The notes: generated from the sequence alone by a model not told the origin. Counted from the stretch's first letter, positions 1 to 9,628 are shown. The stretch: DNA of 59,557 bases from JABDLF01 sp041609715 (GCA_041609715.1 JBFIQI010000003.1:1-59557); one strand, 5' to 3'. Numbers and translations: made by a program.

Positions 1-3000
1 ATTGATAACCCCGGCCCGGCGGATGTGGTTGGTCTCGAGGTGGTGGATACGCCGCCGCCAAGCTTTGTTTATGTGACGGGTTCGGCACGCCTGGATGGCA
101 GCAGCAGTGGCTTTACCGTCAGTGGCGTGAGACCCATAGTCTTTGGCGGGATCACGGTCCCGGCCGGCGGCAACGTCACCTTGTCCTATGTGCTCAGGGC
201 CGGTGCGGGTGTCGTGCCTGGCGCATATCGCAATACGGCTGTTGCGCAGATCGGGGGTTCGCCAGTCGGCAATGCTTCGTCTGCCGATATCAATGTGACC
301 GGAGATACCGACTTCTCCGAAACCACCATTGTCGGCAAGGTCTTTCACGACCTGGATGCTGACGGCTGGCAGGACGAAGGCGAGCCCGGCATTCCGGGCG
401 TGCGCCTGGCAACCGTTACCGGCCTGCTGATAGAGACCGATCAGTACGGGCGCTATCACATCGCAGGTGTGGACGGTGGTTTGATGGAGCGTGGCCGCAA
501 CTTCATCCTCAAGGCTGACCCGGCCACATTGCCACCGGGAGCCGAGTTCACGACCGAGAATCCGCGCGTGCTGCGCATTACCCAGGGCATGCTGAACCGC
601 ATCGACTTCGGCGTGCGGGTACCAGGTGCGGGTGTCGGTTGCTGCACAAGCATGGAGGCGAAGCTCAGCGAGTTCTTCTTCTTGCCGGGAAGCGCCGAGC
701 TGCGCGATGAGTTCCTGCCCATCATCAAGCAACTCGCCGACAAATTGCGGGTTCATGGTGGCGGCGTGTTGATCATCAAAGGCAGCTTTGATCAAAGCAA
801 GGAGTCAGCGGATCTGGCCCGCCAGCGCGCGCAGGCCGTTCGCGAGGTGCTGCGCCAATATCTGGGTGAGCAGCTCATGAAGAACGTAGAAATCCGTACG
901 CAGTCATCCGCGGGCGAGGCAGCCACGCATACAAGACCGCAACTAAAAGAGAGGCTGTCGCAGATGCTTGGCCGGGGCGTGCTGGCCGCACTGAGTCTCG
1001 TCGCCGGCCCGGCGTATGCGGAGGATATGTGCAGCCTGGAGACTTGTCGCACCGAAGACGGATACCTGGTGGAAATCATCGAGCATCATGCCGGCGCCGA
1101 TGCGAGCGACACGAAGTACGCAGCCCGTGATCCGAAGCATGCGGATTTGTCGGGACGGTTTGGCGTGGCTTTGCCTGGCAGCGGCATGGTCTGGGCGACC
1201 GAGGACCCGGCGGCGACCGAGCCCCGCCTGGCGGTGCAGGGTCCCACCGTCCTGCCGGCGGCGGATGGTCGCTTGATCGATGCAGTCAGCTTTACGCTTT
1301 ACACGAACTACGCGGCGTTTATCGACAGCGCAGAACTGGCTGTTTACGACGGCAAAGACACCGACCTGGTCGCTGCGCTCGCGGTCTTGCCGGTGAGCCT
1401 GAGCGGGCTCAATTCACTGAGCTGGGATGGCGAACGAGGCGATGGAAAGAGTTACTTGCCGGGCGATCAGCTTGTCTATGTCCTGCGAGTGCGCGATGCC
1501 GACGGCCGCATGGATGAAACGCGAGCCAGAATCATCGATATCGTGGATGGCCGCGATTTTGCTTACAGAAAACGCGAGCAATTCCCGGACAAGGCCCTGG
1601 CCCCAGCCGGGCCGCTCATGCACACGCCAGACGCGCAGTTGCCGTTGGCCGGCAATGTCCTGGTAATGCGACCGTCGTCGGTGGAATCTCGCAAGTACAG
1701 GCTCACGCCCCGTTTCGGTACCCGGGAAGCTACGCTGGACGATGCCGACAAGGCGAAGCTCGACGACATCATCGCCAGTTGGAAGGGTGCGGCAAACATC
1801 AATGTCGAGACCGTTGGCCATACGGATAATGTACGCATCGCGCCACAAAACCGGCATGAATTCGCCAACAACCAGGTATTGTCTGAGGCTCGCGCCCGCA
1901 GCGTGGCTGCGTATCTGACCCGTGGCCTCAAGTTATCGGCCGGGCAGGTTTCGGTCATCGGCCGGGGTGCAAGCCAGCCAATCGCCAGCAATGCGAGCGC
2001 CGAGGGCCGCGCACAGAACCGGCGCGTTGAACTTACCATCACCGGTGATGTGACTGTGGCGGAGCTCGATGTGCGGCTGGTGAACCGGGATACCGGCCAG
2101 GAGCAGGTGGTTCAGGGCGACCTGGGTGCGGCGGTAGCCGCGCTGACGCCGGGTTCAGCGGCAGCAACCCCGCAAGGCGAACGCACCTGGCGTTCCGGCG
2201 AGGGTCTGGCGGGCATCTATGGTCAGAATGACCTGGTGCGGCAGAACATTCCTGTCTATGGCAGTCGGGTTCGCGTTTACGGCCATGGTGTGCAAGCCGC
2301 CAGGGAACTGGTCATCAACGGCCAGCCCCTGCCGGTCGATCGTGAGGGGCGTTTCGCAGTCGAGTACCTGATGCCGGTCGGGAGTCACCGGTTCGCTGTT
2401 GGTTTCCTGGACAGCAATGGCAGTGGCCAGAACCGTTTCCTCGACGTCGAGGTTACGGGCCGTCACATGTTTTTGGTGGGATTGGCGGATGTGACGGTAT
2501 CGGGGAGTGATGTGAGCGGCAGCATCGAGCCGTTGTCGGGAGACGATCGTTACCAGGAAGATTTTCTGGTTGAAGGTCGGCTGGCGTTTTATCTGAAGGG
2601 CAAGGTCAAGGGTAAGTACCTGGTAACAGGCCAGATGGACACCCGGGAAGAAGAGCTGGGTGATCTGTTCAGCAATATTCACAGGAAGGACCCGCGGGCG
2701 GTATTCCGTCGTCTGGATCCTGATCGTTATTACCCGGTATATGGGGATGATTCCACCACTTACAGCGATACCGATACCCAGGGCCGGATGTATGTGCGGG
2801 TGGACTGGGACAAGAGCCAGGCGCTGTGGGGCAACTATCACACCGGGATAACCGGCAACGAGTTCGGCCAGTACAACCGCAGTCTGTATGGGGCGAAGTT
2901 CCACAATCGCTCACTGGACACCACGCAGCTGGGCGAGGCCAGGCGCGATGCCACGGTATTTATATCCGAGGCCCAGACGGCGTTGGGGCATTCCGAGTTT

Positions 3001-5088
3001 CTGGGTACGGGCGGGAGCCTGTACTACCTGCGCCACCAGGACATCTTGCCGGGCTCGGAGAAGGCCCACGTGGAGATCCGGGACCGGGATTCCAACCGGG
3101 TGGTGCAGAACCTGACCCTGGTCAGGGGTACGGACTACGAGATCGACGAGTTGCAGGGTCGGATCATTCTCAGCAAGCCGCTGGCGCAGGTGACCCAGCA
3201 GTTTGCGCCATCGCTGATCAAGGACGAGCCGCTGGATGGCAACGATGTGTTCCTGCTGGTGGATTACGAGTATGTACCGGAGGCCTTCCAGCCGGACCAC
3301 CTGACCATGGGGGCACGTGGCAAGCAGTGGCTGGGTGACAAGCTGGCGGTGGGAGTGACTGCGGTCGATGAGAATCGCGGCGGCGAGGATTACCGGATGC
3401 TGGGCGCCGATGTCACCCTGCAGGCGGGTCGCGGGACGTATCTGAAGGCCGAGATTGCCAGCACCGAGGCCACCCAGGCGCCGGTGTTTTACTCGGACAA
3501 TGGTGGTCTCAGCTTCGTCACCACCAACCCCGGCAACCAGGCCAATCGCGAGGGTGATGCCCTGGCCATTGAGGGGCGGGTGAACTTCCGCGAGCAGGGA
3601 TTGACGGACAAGGACGTGACAGCGGCCACCTGGTGGCGCCAGAGCGAAGCCGGCTTCTCGGCGGCGCGGCGCGATACCGGGGTTGAGCTGACCGAATACG
3701 GTGGCGAGATCACGGGTGAACTCAACAATCGCCTGCGGCTGTCGGCGAGGCTTGCGGTGGTGGAGCGTGCCGGGCAATCCGAGGACCAGCGCCTGGCGGT
3801 GCAGGGCGACTACCGCCTGAGCGACAAGGGCACCCTGTCTGCCGAGGTGCGCAGGCAGGAGATCGAAGACCTGGTGGCGGGCAGCTCGCTGAACAGCACG
3901 CTGGCCGCACTGCGCTACGCCTATCGCCTGAACTCCAGGCTGGATGTCTATGCCCAGGGCCAGTTCACGCTCGACAGCGACATCGGCGTGGATAACAACG
4001 ACCTCGGTACGGTGGGTGCACGCTGGCGAATGAACGACCGCAGTGACCTGGCTGCCGAATACTCGTCGGGGCATCGTGGCGAGGCTGCCACCGCGACGCT
4101 GGAACATAGGCTCAACAGCGACCATCGCGTTTATGGCACCTATACGATGTCGACGGACCGTACCACCGGTGGCGAGAACCAGATTGCCCTGGGCCACCGT
4201 TCGCGCCTCAGCAATCAACTTGCCGTGTTCAACGAGCGCCAGTTCATCCGCGGCGACAAGGAAGCCGGGGTCAGCCACGCTTTCGGATTGGACTTCATGC
4301 CCCGGCCGGGACTCAACTTCGGTCTCAGCGTGCAACATGGCGAACTCGAGGCCCTGACCGGGCTGGTGGAGCGTGATGCGGCGACCCTCAGCGGCGGGTA
4401 TCGGGGAGAGCGGCTGCGCTGGCAAAGCAAACTGGAATTCCGTGATGACTCCGGGGCCGAACAGCGCGAGCAGCGCCTGACCAGCAACCGCTTCAACTGG
4501 CGCTTTAACGAAGCACTGCGCTTGCTGGCACGCTTCAATTATTCGGATACTGAAGACCTGCTCGATCCGAATTTCAATGCTCACTTCGTCGAAGGTGGAC
4601 TGGGACTTGCCTATCGGCCGGTCGCGAACGACCGTCTGAACTTGCTGGCCAAGTACACCTACCTGTACGACTTGCCGAGCATTGCCCAGCTAAATGCGGG
4701 CACGGATCAGCGTTCCAACGTGTTTTCCCTGGAAGGCATCTACCGCGTCAGTCCGCGTTGGGAACTGGGCGGCAAGCTGGCGCGTCGCAAGGGTGAATTG
4801 CGTGCCGATCGCGATGTGGGGGCATGGTATCCAAGCACGGTCAATTTCCAGTCAATACGCGCACGTTATCACCTGATCAAGCGCTGGGATGGTGTCCTCG
4901 AGTACCGGCGCCTCGAGGTGCGCGAGAACGACAGTGTGCGCGACGGTTTACTGGCCCAGATCGATCGTCACTTTAACCAGCACTTCAAGGTGGGCGTGGG
5001 ATACAACTTCACCGATTTCAGTGATGACCTGACCAATCTCGATTACGACCACAAGGGCTGGTTCCTCAACCTGGTTGGCAAGTACTGA
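1..5088 (+). CDS. Giant outer-membrane protein, DUF11/SdrD-like repeats + two OmpA-like modules + beta-barrel (5' partial)
   Basis: The reading frame is open from the first base, so the true start lies upstream; 1,695 residues are visible. Counting from base 1: residues 1-103 resemble a DUF11/CARDB surface repeat, and about 110-205 an SdrD-B/Cna-like fold (HDLDADGWQDEGEPGIPG, then DQYGRYHI). About 218-310 is a diverged OmpA-like segment. Residues 322-340 form a signal-peptide-like stretch ending AYA before ED. About 553-683 is a clear OmpA_C peptidoglycan-binding module (GHTDN at 606-610, NRRVEL at 673). From about residue 850 to the end, alternating polar/hydrophobic strands rich in R, Y and D look like an outer-membrane barrel, ending in the aromatic NLVGKY typical of BAM substrates. 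Inference: a surface protein anchored to both outer membrane and peptidoglycan. Its exact role is unknown. The next gene is separated by a terminator. Confidence 0.85.
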   Translation: MDNPGPADVVGLEVVDTPPPSFVYVTGSARLDGSSSGFTVSGVRPIVFGGITVPAGGNVTLSYVLRAGAGVVPGAYRNTAVAQIGGSPVGNASSADINVTGDTDFSETTIVGKVFHDLDADGWQDEGEPGIPGVRLATVTGLLIETDQYGRYHIAGVDGGLMERGRNFILKADPATLPPGAEFTTENPRVLRITQGMLNRIDFGVRVPGAGVGCCTSMEAKLSEFFFLPGSAELRDEFLPIIKQLADKLRVHGGGVLIIKGSFDQSKESADLARQRAQAVREVLRQYLGEQLMKNVEIRTQSSAGEAATHTRPQLKERLSQMLGRGVLAALSLVAGPAYAEDMCSLETCRTEDGYLVEIIEHHAGADASDTKYAARDPKHADLSGRFGVALPGSGMVWATEDPAATEPRLAVQGPTVLPAADGRLIDAVSFTLYTNYAAFIDSAELAVYDGKDTDLVAALAVLPVSLSGLNSLSWDGERGDGKSYLPGDQLVYVLRVRDADGRMDETRARIIDIVDGRDFAYRKREQFPDKALAPAGPLMHTPDAQLPLAGNVLVMRPSSVESRKYRLTPRFGTREATLDDADKAKLDDIIASWKGAANINVETVGHTDNVRIAPQNRHEFANNQVLSEARARSVAAYLTRGLKLSAGQVSVIGRGASQPIASNASAEGRAQNRRVELTITGDVTVAELDVRLVNRDTGQEQVVQGDLGAAVAALTPGSAAATPQGERTWRSGEGLAGIYGQNDLVRQNIPVYGSRVRVYGHGVQAARELVINGQPLPVDREGRFAVEYLMPVGSHRFAVGFLDSNGSGQNRFLDVEVTGRHMFLVGLADVTVSGSDVSGSIEPLSGDDRYQEDFLVEGRLAFYLKGKVKGKYLVTGQMDTREEELGDLFSNIHRKDPRAVFRRLDPDRYYPVYGDDSTTYSDTDTQGRMYVRVDWDKSQALWGNYHTGITGNEFGQYNRSLYGAKFHNRSLDTTQLGEARRDATVFISEAQTALGHSEFLGTGGSLYYLRHQDILPGSEKAHVEIRDRDSNRVVQNLTLVRGTDYEIDELQGRIILSKPLAQVTQQFAPSLIKDEPLDGNDVFLLVDYEYVPEAFQPDHLTMGARGKQWLGDKLAVGVTAVDENRGGEDYRMLGADVTLQAGRGTYLKAEIASTEATQAPVFYSDNGGLSFVTTNPGNQANREGDALAIEGRVNFREQGLTDKDVTAATWWRQSEAGFSAARRDTGVELTEYGGEITGELNNRLRLSARLAVVERAGQSEDQRLAVQGDYRLSDKGTLSAEVRRQEIEDLVAGSSLNSTLAALRYAYRLNSRLDVYAQGQFTLDSDIGVDNNDLGTVGARWRMNDRSDLAAEYSSGHRGEAATATLEHRLNSDHRVYGTYTMSTDRTTGGENQIALGHRSRLSNQLAVFNERQFIRGDKEAGVSHAFGLDFMPRPGLNFGLSVQHGELEALTGLVERDAATLSGGYRGERLRWQSKLEFRDDSGAEQREQRLTSNRFNWRFNEALRLLARFNYSDTEDLLDPNFNAHFVEGGLGLAYRPVANDRLNLLAKYTYLYDLPSIAQLNAGTDQRSNVFSLEGIYRVSPRWELGGKLARRKGELRADRDVGAWYPSTVNFQSIRARYHLIKRWDGVLEYRRLEVRENDSVRDGLLAQIDRHFNQHFKVGVGYNFTDFSDDLTNLDYDHKGWFLNLVGKY

Positions 5089-5133
5089 CCCAGGCTGGCA
5101 GCACCAGGGTGCAGGAAGGTCGTGCAGACAAAC

Positions 5134-5160
5134 AAAAAGGTCGCAGCAGCGGCCTTTTTG
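5134..5160 (+). terminator. Rho-independent terminator of the giant outer-membrane protein gene
   Basis: An 11-bp stem (AAAAAGGTCGC / GCGGCCTTTTT, one G-T wobble) closes on the loop AGCA and ends in a T run, 46 bases after the stop codon. The A-rich upstream arm means it could also work on the other strand. Confidence 0.85.
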
Positions 5161-5377
5161 ATTACCGGCGAATGGGCAGCGCAAGTTCGACTCGGCTCAA
5201 TGACGAGTCGCCCAGGTCAATGGGCCAAGTCCGCTGCGCAAGATGCCGCCAGTGGCCTGCGGCTCGCAGTTTTGCCCGGACCACACCGGCTGGAGCCGTA
5301 AAACCCGGGACCATGGCATACTTCGCGGCGGAAAATCTGAAATCTTCCGCGGCAACGATGATCTGAAGGGGAATCTG

Positions 5378-6925
5378 ATGTCAGAAAAAGAACCAGCAAA
5401 AACCCACGCCTCGGACATGCCAGGATTCCTGGGAACCGTCGAGCGTATCGGTAACAAGCTGCCGGACCCGGCCATGCTGTTCGTCGGGCTTTTGTTCATC
5501 GTCTGGGTGCTTTCCTGGCTGCTGTCCTATGTGAGTTTTGAGCTGGTAGATCCGCGTACCGGTAATCCGCTGGTGGTAAAAAACCTGTTGGCGCCGAGCG
5601 CCATAACCGAATTCCTTTCGGTGATGGTGACCAACTTTTCGCATTTTCATCCGGTTGGCGTAGTACTGGTTGCCATGCTGGGCATCGGGGTTGCGGAGCA
5701 CACCGGCTTTATCAACGCAGCTATCCGTTCCCTGTTGAACGTCACGCCGAAGTCGCTGCTCACGCCGATGGTCATCCTGGTGGGCATCGTCAGTCACTCG
5801 GCCGTGGACGCGGGTTACGTGCTGGTGATTCCCCTGGGTGGCGTAATTTTCTATGCGGCGGGGCGGCACCCGCTGGCCGGCATCGCCTGCGCTTTTGCCG
5901 GGGTCTCGGGCGGGTTTTCGGCCAATTTCGTGCCGTCATCCCTGGATCCCCTGCTCCAGGGGCTGACCCAGGAAGGGGCGCGCATTCTTGACCCCAGTAT
6001 CGAGCTCAACACCCTCAACAACTACTTCTTTACCACCGCCTCATCGCTGCTGATCGTCAGTCTGGGCTGGTATATCACTGACAAAGTCGTCGAGCCGCGC
6101 CTGGCCGGTACGGCGATCGATGGAGAGGCCGAGGATTTGCCGGAAATGCATGACCTCGCGGACAGCGAGCGCAAGGGTCTGCGTTGGTCGCTGGTAGCCA
6201 TGGTGGTGGGCCTGGTCATTCTGTTTGTGACCGCTTTTCCCGACGGTTCGGCGTGGCGCAGCCCCACCGGGAACATTACCGCTTTTGATGCGCCCATGAT
6301 GCGCGCAATCGTTGCGCTTATTTTCCTGTTGTTCCTGGTGCCCGGTGTCGTCTTTGGCATTGTTTCCGGTTCCATGAAGAGTTCACGGGACATGATCGAA
6401 GGCATGACTCACGCTATGCATAGCATGGCTTACTACCTGGTGATCATGTTTTTCATCGCCCAATTCGTATACGCCTTCGGCCAGTCGAACCTGGGTGTGC
6501 TGCTGGCGCTGGAGGGCGCCGCGTTCCTGCGCTGGCTGGCGATGCCTGCGGCGATCACCATCATCGGCATCGTGCTGCTGACTGCTTTTGTAAACATTTT
6601 CGTAGGTTCTGCCAGCGGAAAATGGGGGCTGCTGGCACCGATATTCGTTCCTATGCTGATGTCGCTGGGGATATCGCCGGACCTGACTCAGGCCGCTTAT
6701 CGTGTCGGTGATTCAAGCACCAACATCATTACACCGCTGATGCCGTATTTTCCGCTGGTGGTTGTTTACTGCCAGCGATACGTGAAGTCCACCGGAATCG
6801 GGACGCTGACGGCGATGATGTTGCCGTACTCGATCTGGTTCCTGGTGACCTGGACGGCGTTCCTGTTGCTGTACTACTGGATCGGGCTGCCGCTGGGCTT
6901 CCAGTCCAGTTACACCTACCCGTAA
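5378..6925 (+). CDS. AbgT family transporter
   Basis: 515 aa inner-membrane protein of the AbgT family, whose members import p-aminobenzoyl-glutamate (AbgT) or export sulfonamide-type antimetabolites (MtrF, YdaH). About ten hydrophobic segments are visible. Family-like stretches are ERIGNKLPDP near the N-terminus, GIVSHSAVDAGYV, and a C-terminal VGDSSTNIITPLMPYFP that matches the conserved ion/substrate region. ATG 5378 is chosen because a GAAGGGGA ribosome site lies about 5 bases upstream; an in-frame start at 5243 would add unconserved residues. It stands alone between a terminator and rsmG (49-base gap). Whether it imports or exports cannot be told from sequence. An M20 amidohydrolase (22801-23937), the enzyme class partnering AbgT in E. 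coli, lies 16 kb away on the other strand. Confidence 0.9.
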   Translation: MSEKEPAKTHASDMPGFLGTVERIGNKLPDPAMLFVGLLFIVWVLSWLLSYVSFELVDPRTGNPLVVKNLLAPSAITEFLSVMVTNFSHFHPVGVVLVAMLGIGVAEHTGFINAAIRSLLNVTPKSLLTPMVILVGIVSHSAVDAGYVLVIPLGGVIFYAAGRHPLAGIACAFAGVSGGFSANFVPSSLDPLLQGLTQEGARILDPSIELNTLNNYFFTTASSLLIVSLGWYITDKVVEPRLAGTAIDGEAEDLPEMHDLADSERKGLRWSLVAMVVGLVILFVTAFPDGSAWRSPTGNITAFDAPMMRAIVALIFLLFLVPGVVFGIVSGSMKSSRDMIEGMTHAMHSMAYYLVIMFFIAQFVYAFGQSNLGVLLALEGAAFLRWLAMPAAITIIGIVLLTAFVNIFVGSASGKWGLLAPIFVPMLMSLGISPDLTQAAYRVGDSSTNIITPLMPYFPLVVVYCQRYVKSTGIGTLTAMMLPYSIWFLVTWTAFLLLYYWIGLPLGFQSSYTYP

Positions 6926-6974
6926 CGGCCGGCCAGGCCGGGACGGAATCGGGCGCCGCGAGCGCACCGGGACG

Positions 6975-7631
6975 ATGGTGGACCAGCAAGGGTTTGACAG
7001 GGCGCTGCAGCAAGCGCTGGACGCCCAGCCCGAGCCTCTGCCGGCAGGCGCCTCGCGGCAGTTTGCCGAATTTCTGCACCTGCTCTGGAAGTGGAATCAG
7101 ACCTGGAACCTGACGGCGGTAAGGGATCCCGTACAAATGGTTACCCGCCACCTGGCGGACAGCTTGAGCGTGCGCCGGTGGATCAGAGGGCACTCCATCG
7201 CGGATGTGGGCTCCGGGGCGGGGCTGCCTGGCATCCCGCTGGCTATCGCGGAGCCGGAACGGCAGTTTGTGCTGATTGACAGCGCCGCCAAGCGCACCCG
7301 TTTCATGATTCAGGCCGCAGCCGCCCTGGGGCTCAGCAACATCCAGGTGGTGCGCAGCCGGGCCCAGGACTACCACCCGGATTCAGGCTTTGATACCGTG
7401 ATCAGCCGTGCTTTTGCCTCGCTGGCGGATTTCACCGCCGCCGCGGGTCATCTGGCCGGGCCCGGCGGGCGCTTGCTGGCCATGAAAGGCCAGTATCCAG
7501 AGGATGAAATAGCGGCGCTGACCGGCTCCTGGGGGGTAAGGTCTGTGGATCCCGTTAGAGTCCCGGGGCTCGCGGCAGAACGACATGTGGTCGTATTGAA
7601 TGCGGATACCGGCACTGCCGGGCAAGAATAA
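6975..7631 (+). CDS. rsmG: 16S rRNA (guanine527-N7)-methyltransferase RsmG (GidB)
   Basis: 218 aa, slightly longer than E. coli RsmG (207). It uses SAM to methylate G527 of 16S rRNA in the 530 loop; loss gives low-level streptomycin resistance in many bacteria. The SAM-binding motif I is clear (ADVGSGAGLPGIPLAI), preceded by the family's WNLTAVRD region and followed by IDSAAKRTRF. Only two bases separate its stop from parA, so it starts the rsmG-parA unit. The usual upstream partner mnmG is not here; an AbgT transporter sits in its place. Confidence 0.95.
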   Translation: MVDQQGFDRALQQALDAQPEPLPAGASRQFAEFLHLLWKWNQTWNLTAVRDPVQMVTRHLADSLSVRRWIRGHSIADVGSGAGLPGIPLAIAEPERQFVLIDSAAKRTRFMIQAAAALGLSNIQVVRSRAQDYHPDSGFDTVISRAFASLADFTAAAGHLAGPGGRLLAMKGQYPEDEIAALTGSWGVRSVDPVRVPGLAAERHVVVLNADTGTAGQE

Positions 7632-7633
7632 AC

Positions 7634-8407
7634 ATGACCAGGATCATCGCAGTTGCAAACCAGAAAGGCGGGGTGGGTAAAACCACGACCAGCGTAAATC
7701 TCGCTGCGTCGCTGGCTGTGACCCGCCACAAGGTATTGCTGGTGGACCTGGATCCCCAGGGTAATGCCACCATGGGCTCCGGCATCGACAAGGGTAGCCT
7801 GGAAAAGTCGGCCTGCGACCTGATGCTGGGCGAGTGTACGGCAGAGGAAGCCATTGTCAGGGCCGAAAAGGCCGGTTTTGATCTGCTGCCGGCGAACTCC
7901 GACCTGACGGCGGCTGAAGTCAGCCTGGTGAGCGAGTTCAGCCGCGAGAGCCGACTGCGGCGGGCACTGGAACCCATAGTTGACCGTTACGAATGGATTT
8001 TTATCGACTGCCCACCGTCGCTGAATATGCTCACCATCAATGCGCTCAGCGCCGCGGATGGTGTGCTGATTCCCATCCAGTGCGAATACTATGCGCTGGA
8101 AGGCCTGAGCGCGCTGATTCGTACGGTGGAGCAGATTCGTGAGGCGGTTAATCCGGGCCTCGAGGTCTTAGGCATTTTGCGCACCATGTACGACCCGCGG
8201 AATAACCTGGCCAATGATGTTTCGTCGCAGCTCATCATGCACTTTGGCGACAAGGTGTTCCGAACGGTCATTCCGCGTAACGTGCGACTGGCCGAGGCTC
8301 CAAGCTACGGGGTCCCGGTGCTGTTGCATGACAAGCAATCACGTGGCGCCATGTCCTACCTGGCGCTGGCGGGCGAGCTGAGTCATCGGGACCACCCGCC
8401 GCACTGA
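7634..8407 (+). CDS. parA: Chromosome-partitioning ATPase ParA (Soj)
   Basis: 257 aa cytoplasmic Walker-type ATPase. The deviant Walker A motif KGGVGKTT lies at residues 11-18, followed by LVDLDPQGNATMG (A') and FIDCPPSL (Walker B region). It binds DNA non-specifically as an ATP dimer and moves ParB-parS complexes. It lacks an N-terminal DNA-binding extension, as expected for a chromosomal type Ib/Soj-like ParA. It follows rsmG directly and precedes parB by 172 bases. Confidence 0.95.
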   Translation: MTRIIAVANQKGGVGKTTTSVNLAASLAVTRHKVLLVDLDPQGNATMGSGIDKGSLEKSACDLMLGECTAEEAIVRAEKAGFDLLPANSDLTAAEVSLVSEFSRESRLRRALEPIVDRYEWIFIDCPPSLNMLTINALSAADGVLIPIQCEYYALEGLSALIRTVEQIREAVNPGLEVLGILRTMYDPRNNLANDVSSQLIMHFGDKVFRTVIPRNVRLAEAPSYGVPVLLHDKQSRGAMSYLALAGELSHRDHPPH

Positions 8408-8443
8408 GCCATCGTCGACAGCCGCTGCGGAGCGGGCAGGCTG

Positions 8444-8465
8444 GCCAGCCGGGATTTTGGCTGGC
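8444..8465. repeat. Small inverted repeat in the parA-parB gap
   Basis: GCCAGCC and GGCTGGC (7 bp) flank the 8-base loop GGGATTTT. No T run follows, so it is a weak terminator candidate at best; it lies between the parA stop and the likely parB promoter. Confidence 0.35.
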
Positions 8466-8519
8466 GTAGCGGGGGTGCTTGTGTGGCCGGTTGCGGTTGC
8501 AAGGGGTGAGCGGCGAAGC

Positions 8520-8528
8520 TGCTAGAAT
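8520..8528 (+). promoter_or_regulatory. Extended -10 promoter candidate for parB
   Basis: TGCTAGAAT matches an extended -10 (TGn + TAGAAT), 51 bases before the parB ATG. A TTGCAA at 8497-8502 is 20 bases upstream, too far for an ideal -35, which is why the extended -10 matters. With the 172-base gap it suggests parB can be transcribed apart from parA. Confidence 0.4.
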
Positions 8529-8579
8529 CGGTTCCTGAGTGCATTGGCCGGCTTGCGGCCCGGGACGACGAGAAAAAAT

Positions 8580-9470
8580 ATGGCAACAAAGAGACGCGGT
8601 CTTGGTCGGGATCTGGCGGCCCTGCTGGGCACCAGCGGTGCGGCTACGGAAACCGTAACGGATGCGCCCATAAGCCGCGGCACTTCCCGGGATGCCCTGC
8701 GGGCTTTGCCGGTGGACATACTGCAGCGCGGCCAGTATCAGCCTCGCGAAGATATGCGCACCGAAACCCTCGACGATCTCGCCAACTCCATCCGCGCCCA
8801 GGGGGTTGTGCAGCCCATCGTGGTGCGGCCCCTGCCCGGGGGCGGTGAAACGCGTTACGAGATCATTGCGGGCGAACGCCGCTGGCGGGCTGCGCAGATT
8901 GCCGGTCTGGACGAAATTCCCGCGGTTGTTCGAGATGTTCCAGACGAAGCGGCGGTGGCCATGTCGCTGATCGAGAATATCCAGCGTGAGAATCTCAATC
9001 CGCTGGAAGAAGCGCGCGCCTTGCAGCGCCTGACTGCCGAATTCGATATGACTCACGAGCAGGCCGCCCAGGCCGTGGGGCGCTCACGCAGCGCTGTGAG
9101 CAATCTGCTGCGGCTGCTGGAGCTGGAGGAAGGGGTGCGCGCAATGGTGGAAGGCCGCGAGCTGGAAATGGGTCACGCCCGGGCGCTGCTGGGCCTGCCG
9201 CCCGGCCGGCAGCTGGAGCTGGCGCGGGAAGTGGCGCGACGCGGCTTGTCGGTCCGGGAGACCGAACGCCTGGTGAAGCAGCAGCAAAGGCCGAAAAAGA
9301 GCAAGCCGGCCGCGAAAATTGATCCCAACATCCGTGCACTGGAATCCGACCTCACCGAAAAGCTGGGTGCCCGCGTCAGGGTGCAGCCGACCGCAAAGGG
9401 CAAGGGCAAGCTGGTTATCGCCTACAACAGCCTGGATGAGCTGGAAGGCATCCTGGAACACATCAAGTAA
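8580..9470 (+). CDS. parB: Chromosome-partitioning protein ParB (Spo0J)
   Basis: 296 aa CTP-dependent DNA clamp that loads at parS sites. The N-terminal ParB/Srx nuclease-like domain has the CTP-binding motif GERRWRAAQIAGLDEIP and the arginine patch region ENIQRENLNPLEEA. A helix-turn-helix follows (MTHEQAAQAVGRSRSAVSNLL), then a Lys-rich linker and a C-terminal dimerisation domain. ATG 8580 gives the typical MATKRRGLGRDLAALLG start; an in-frame TTG at 8544 would add 12 residues without family support. No parS site was recognised in this window. Confidence 0.95.
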   Translation: MATKRRGLGRDLAALLGTSGAATETVTDAPISRGTSRDALRALPVDILQRGQYQPREDMRTETLDDLANSIRAQGVVQPIVVRPLPGGGETRYEIIAGERRWRAAQIAGLDEIPAVVRDVPDEAAVAMSLIENIQRENLNPLEEARALQRLTAEFDMTHEQAAQAVGRSRSAVSNLLRLLELEEGVRAMVEGRELEMGHARALLGLPPGRQLELAREVARRGLSVRETERLVKQQQRPKKSKPAAKIDPNIRALESDLTEKLGARVRVQPTAKGKGKLVIAYNSLDELEGILEHIK

Positions 9471-9522
9471 GCCGCGAGCGCCAGAAACAGGAAATAAAGC
9501 GGTTTTTCGCGCCCCCGGGTTG

Positions 9523-9551
9523 TTGTACGGACCCAGCGTCCACACTATAAT
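9523..9551 (+). promoter_or_regulatory. Sigma70-type promoter of the atp operon
   Basis: TTGTAC (9523-9528), a 17-base spacer and a perfect TATAAT (9546-9551) lie about 94 bases upstream of atpI, with no other gene between. This is the best promoter match noted in the window. Confidence 0.75.
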
Positions 9552-9590
9552 ACCGCGGCTCTGAGGCCCCCCGGGGGAGGCCCTGGACAG

Positions 9591-9628
9591 ACGCCACAGA
9601 CCGCGGCAAGCCGGGAAGTGGCGTTTTT
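9591..9628 (+). promoter_or_regulatory. Leader hairpin with T-run ahead of atpI (possible attenuator)
   Basis: ACGCCAC (9591-9597) pairs with GTGGCGT (9618-9624) across a 20-base GC-rich loop and runs into five T residues (9624-9628). It lies between the atp promoter and the atpI start. It could end some transcripts early or end readthrough from parB; function is inferred only from shape. It overlaps the alternative GTG start of atpI at 9618. Confidence 0.4.

Noticed and set aside
2911..4584. 557-codon minus-strand ORF under the giant outer-membrane gene
   Set aside because: Its codons mirror the + strand gene and its translation has no domain; the + strand frame is clearly the real one.
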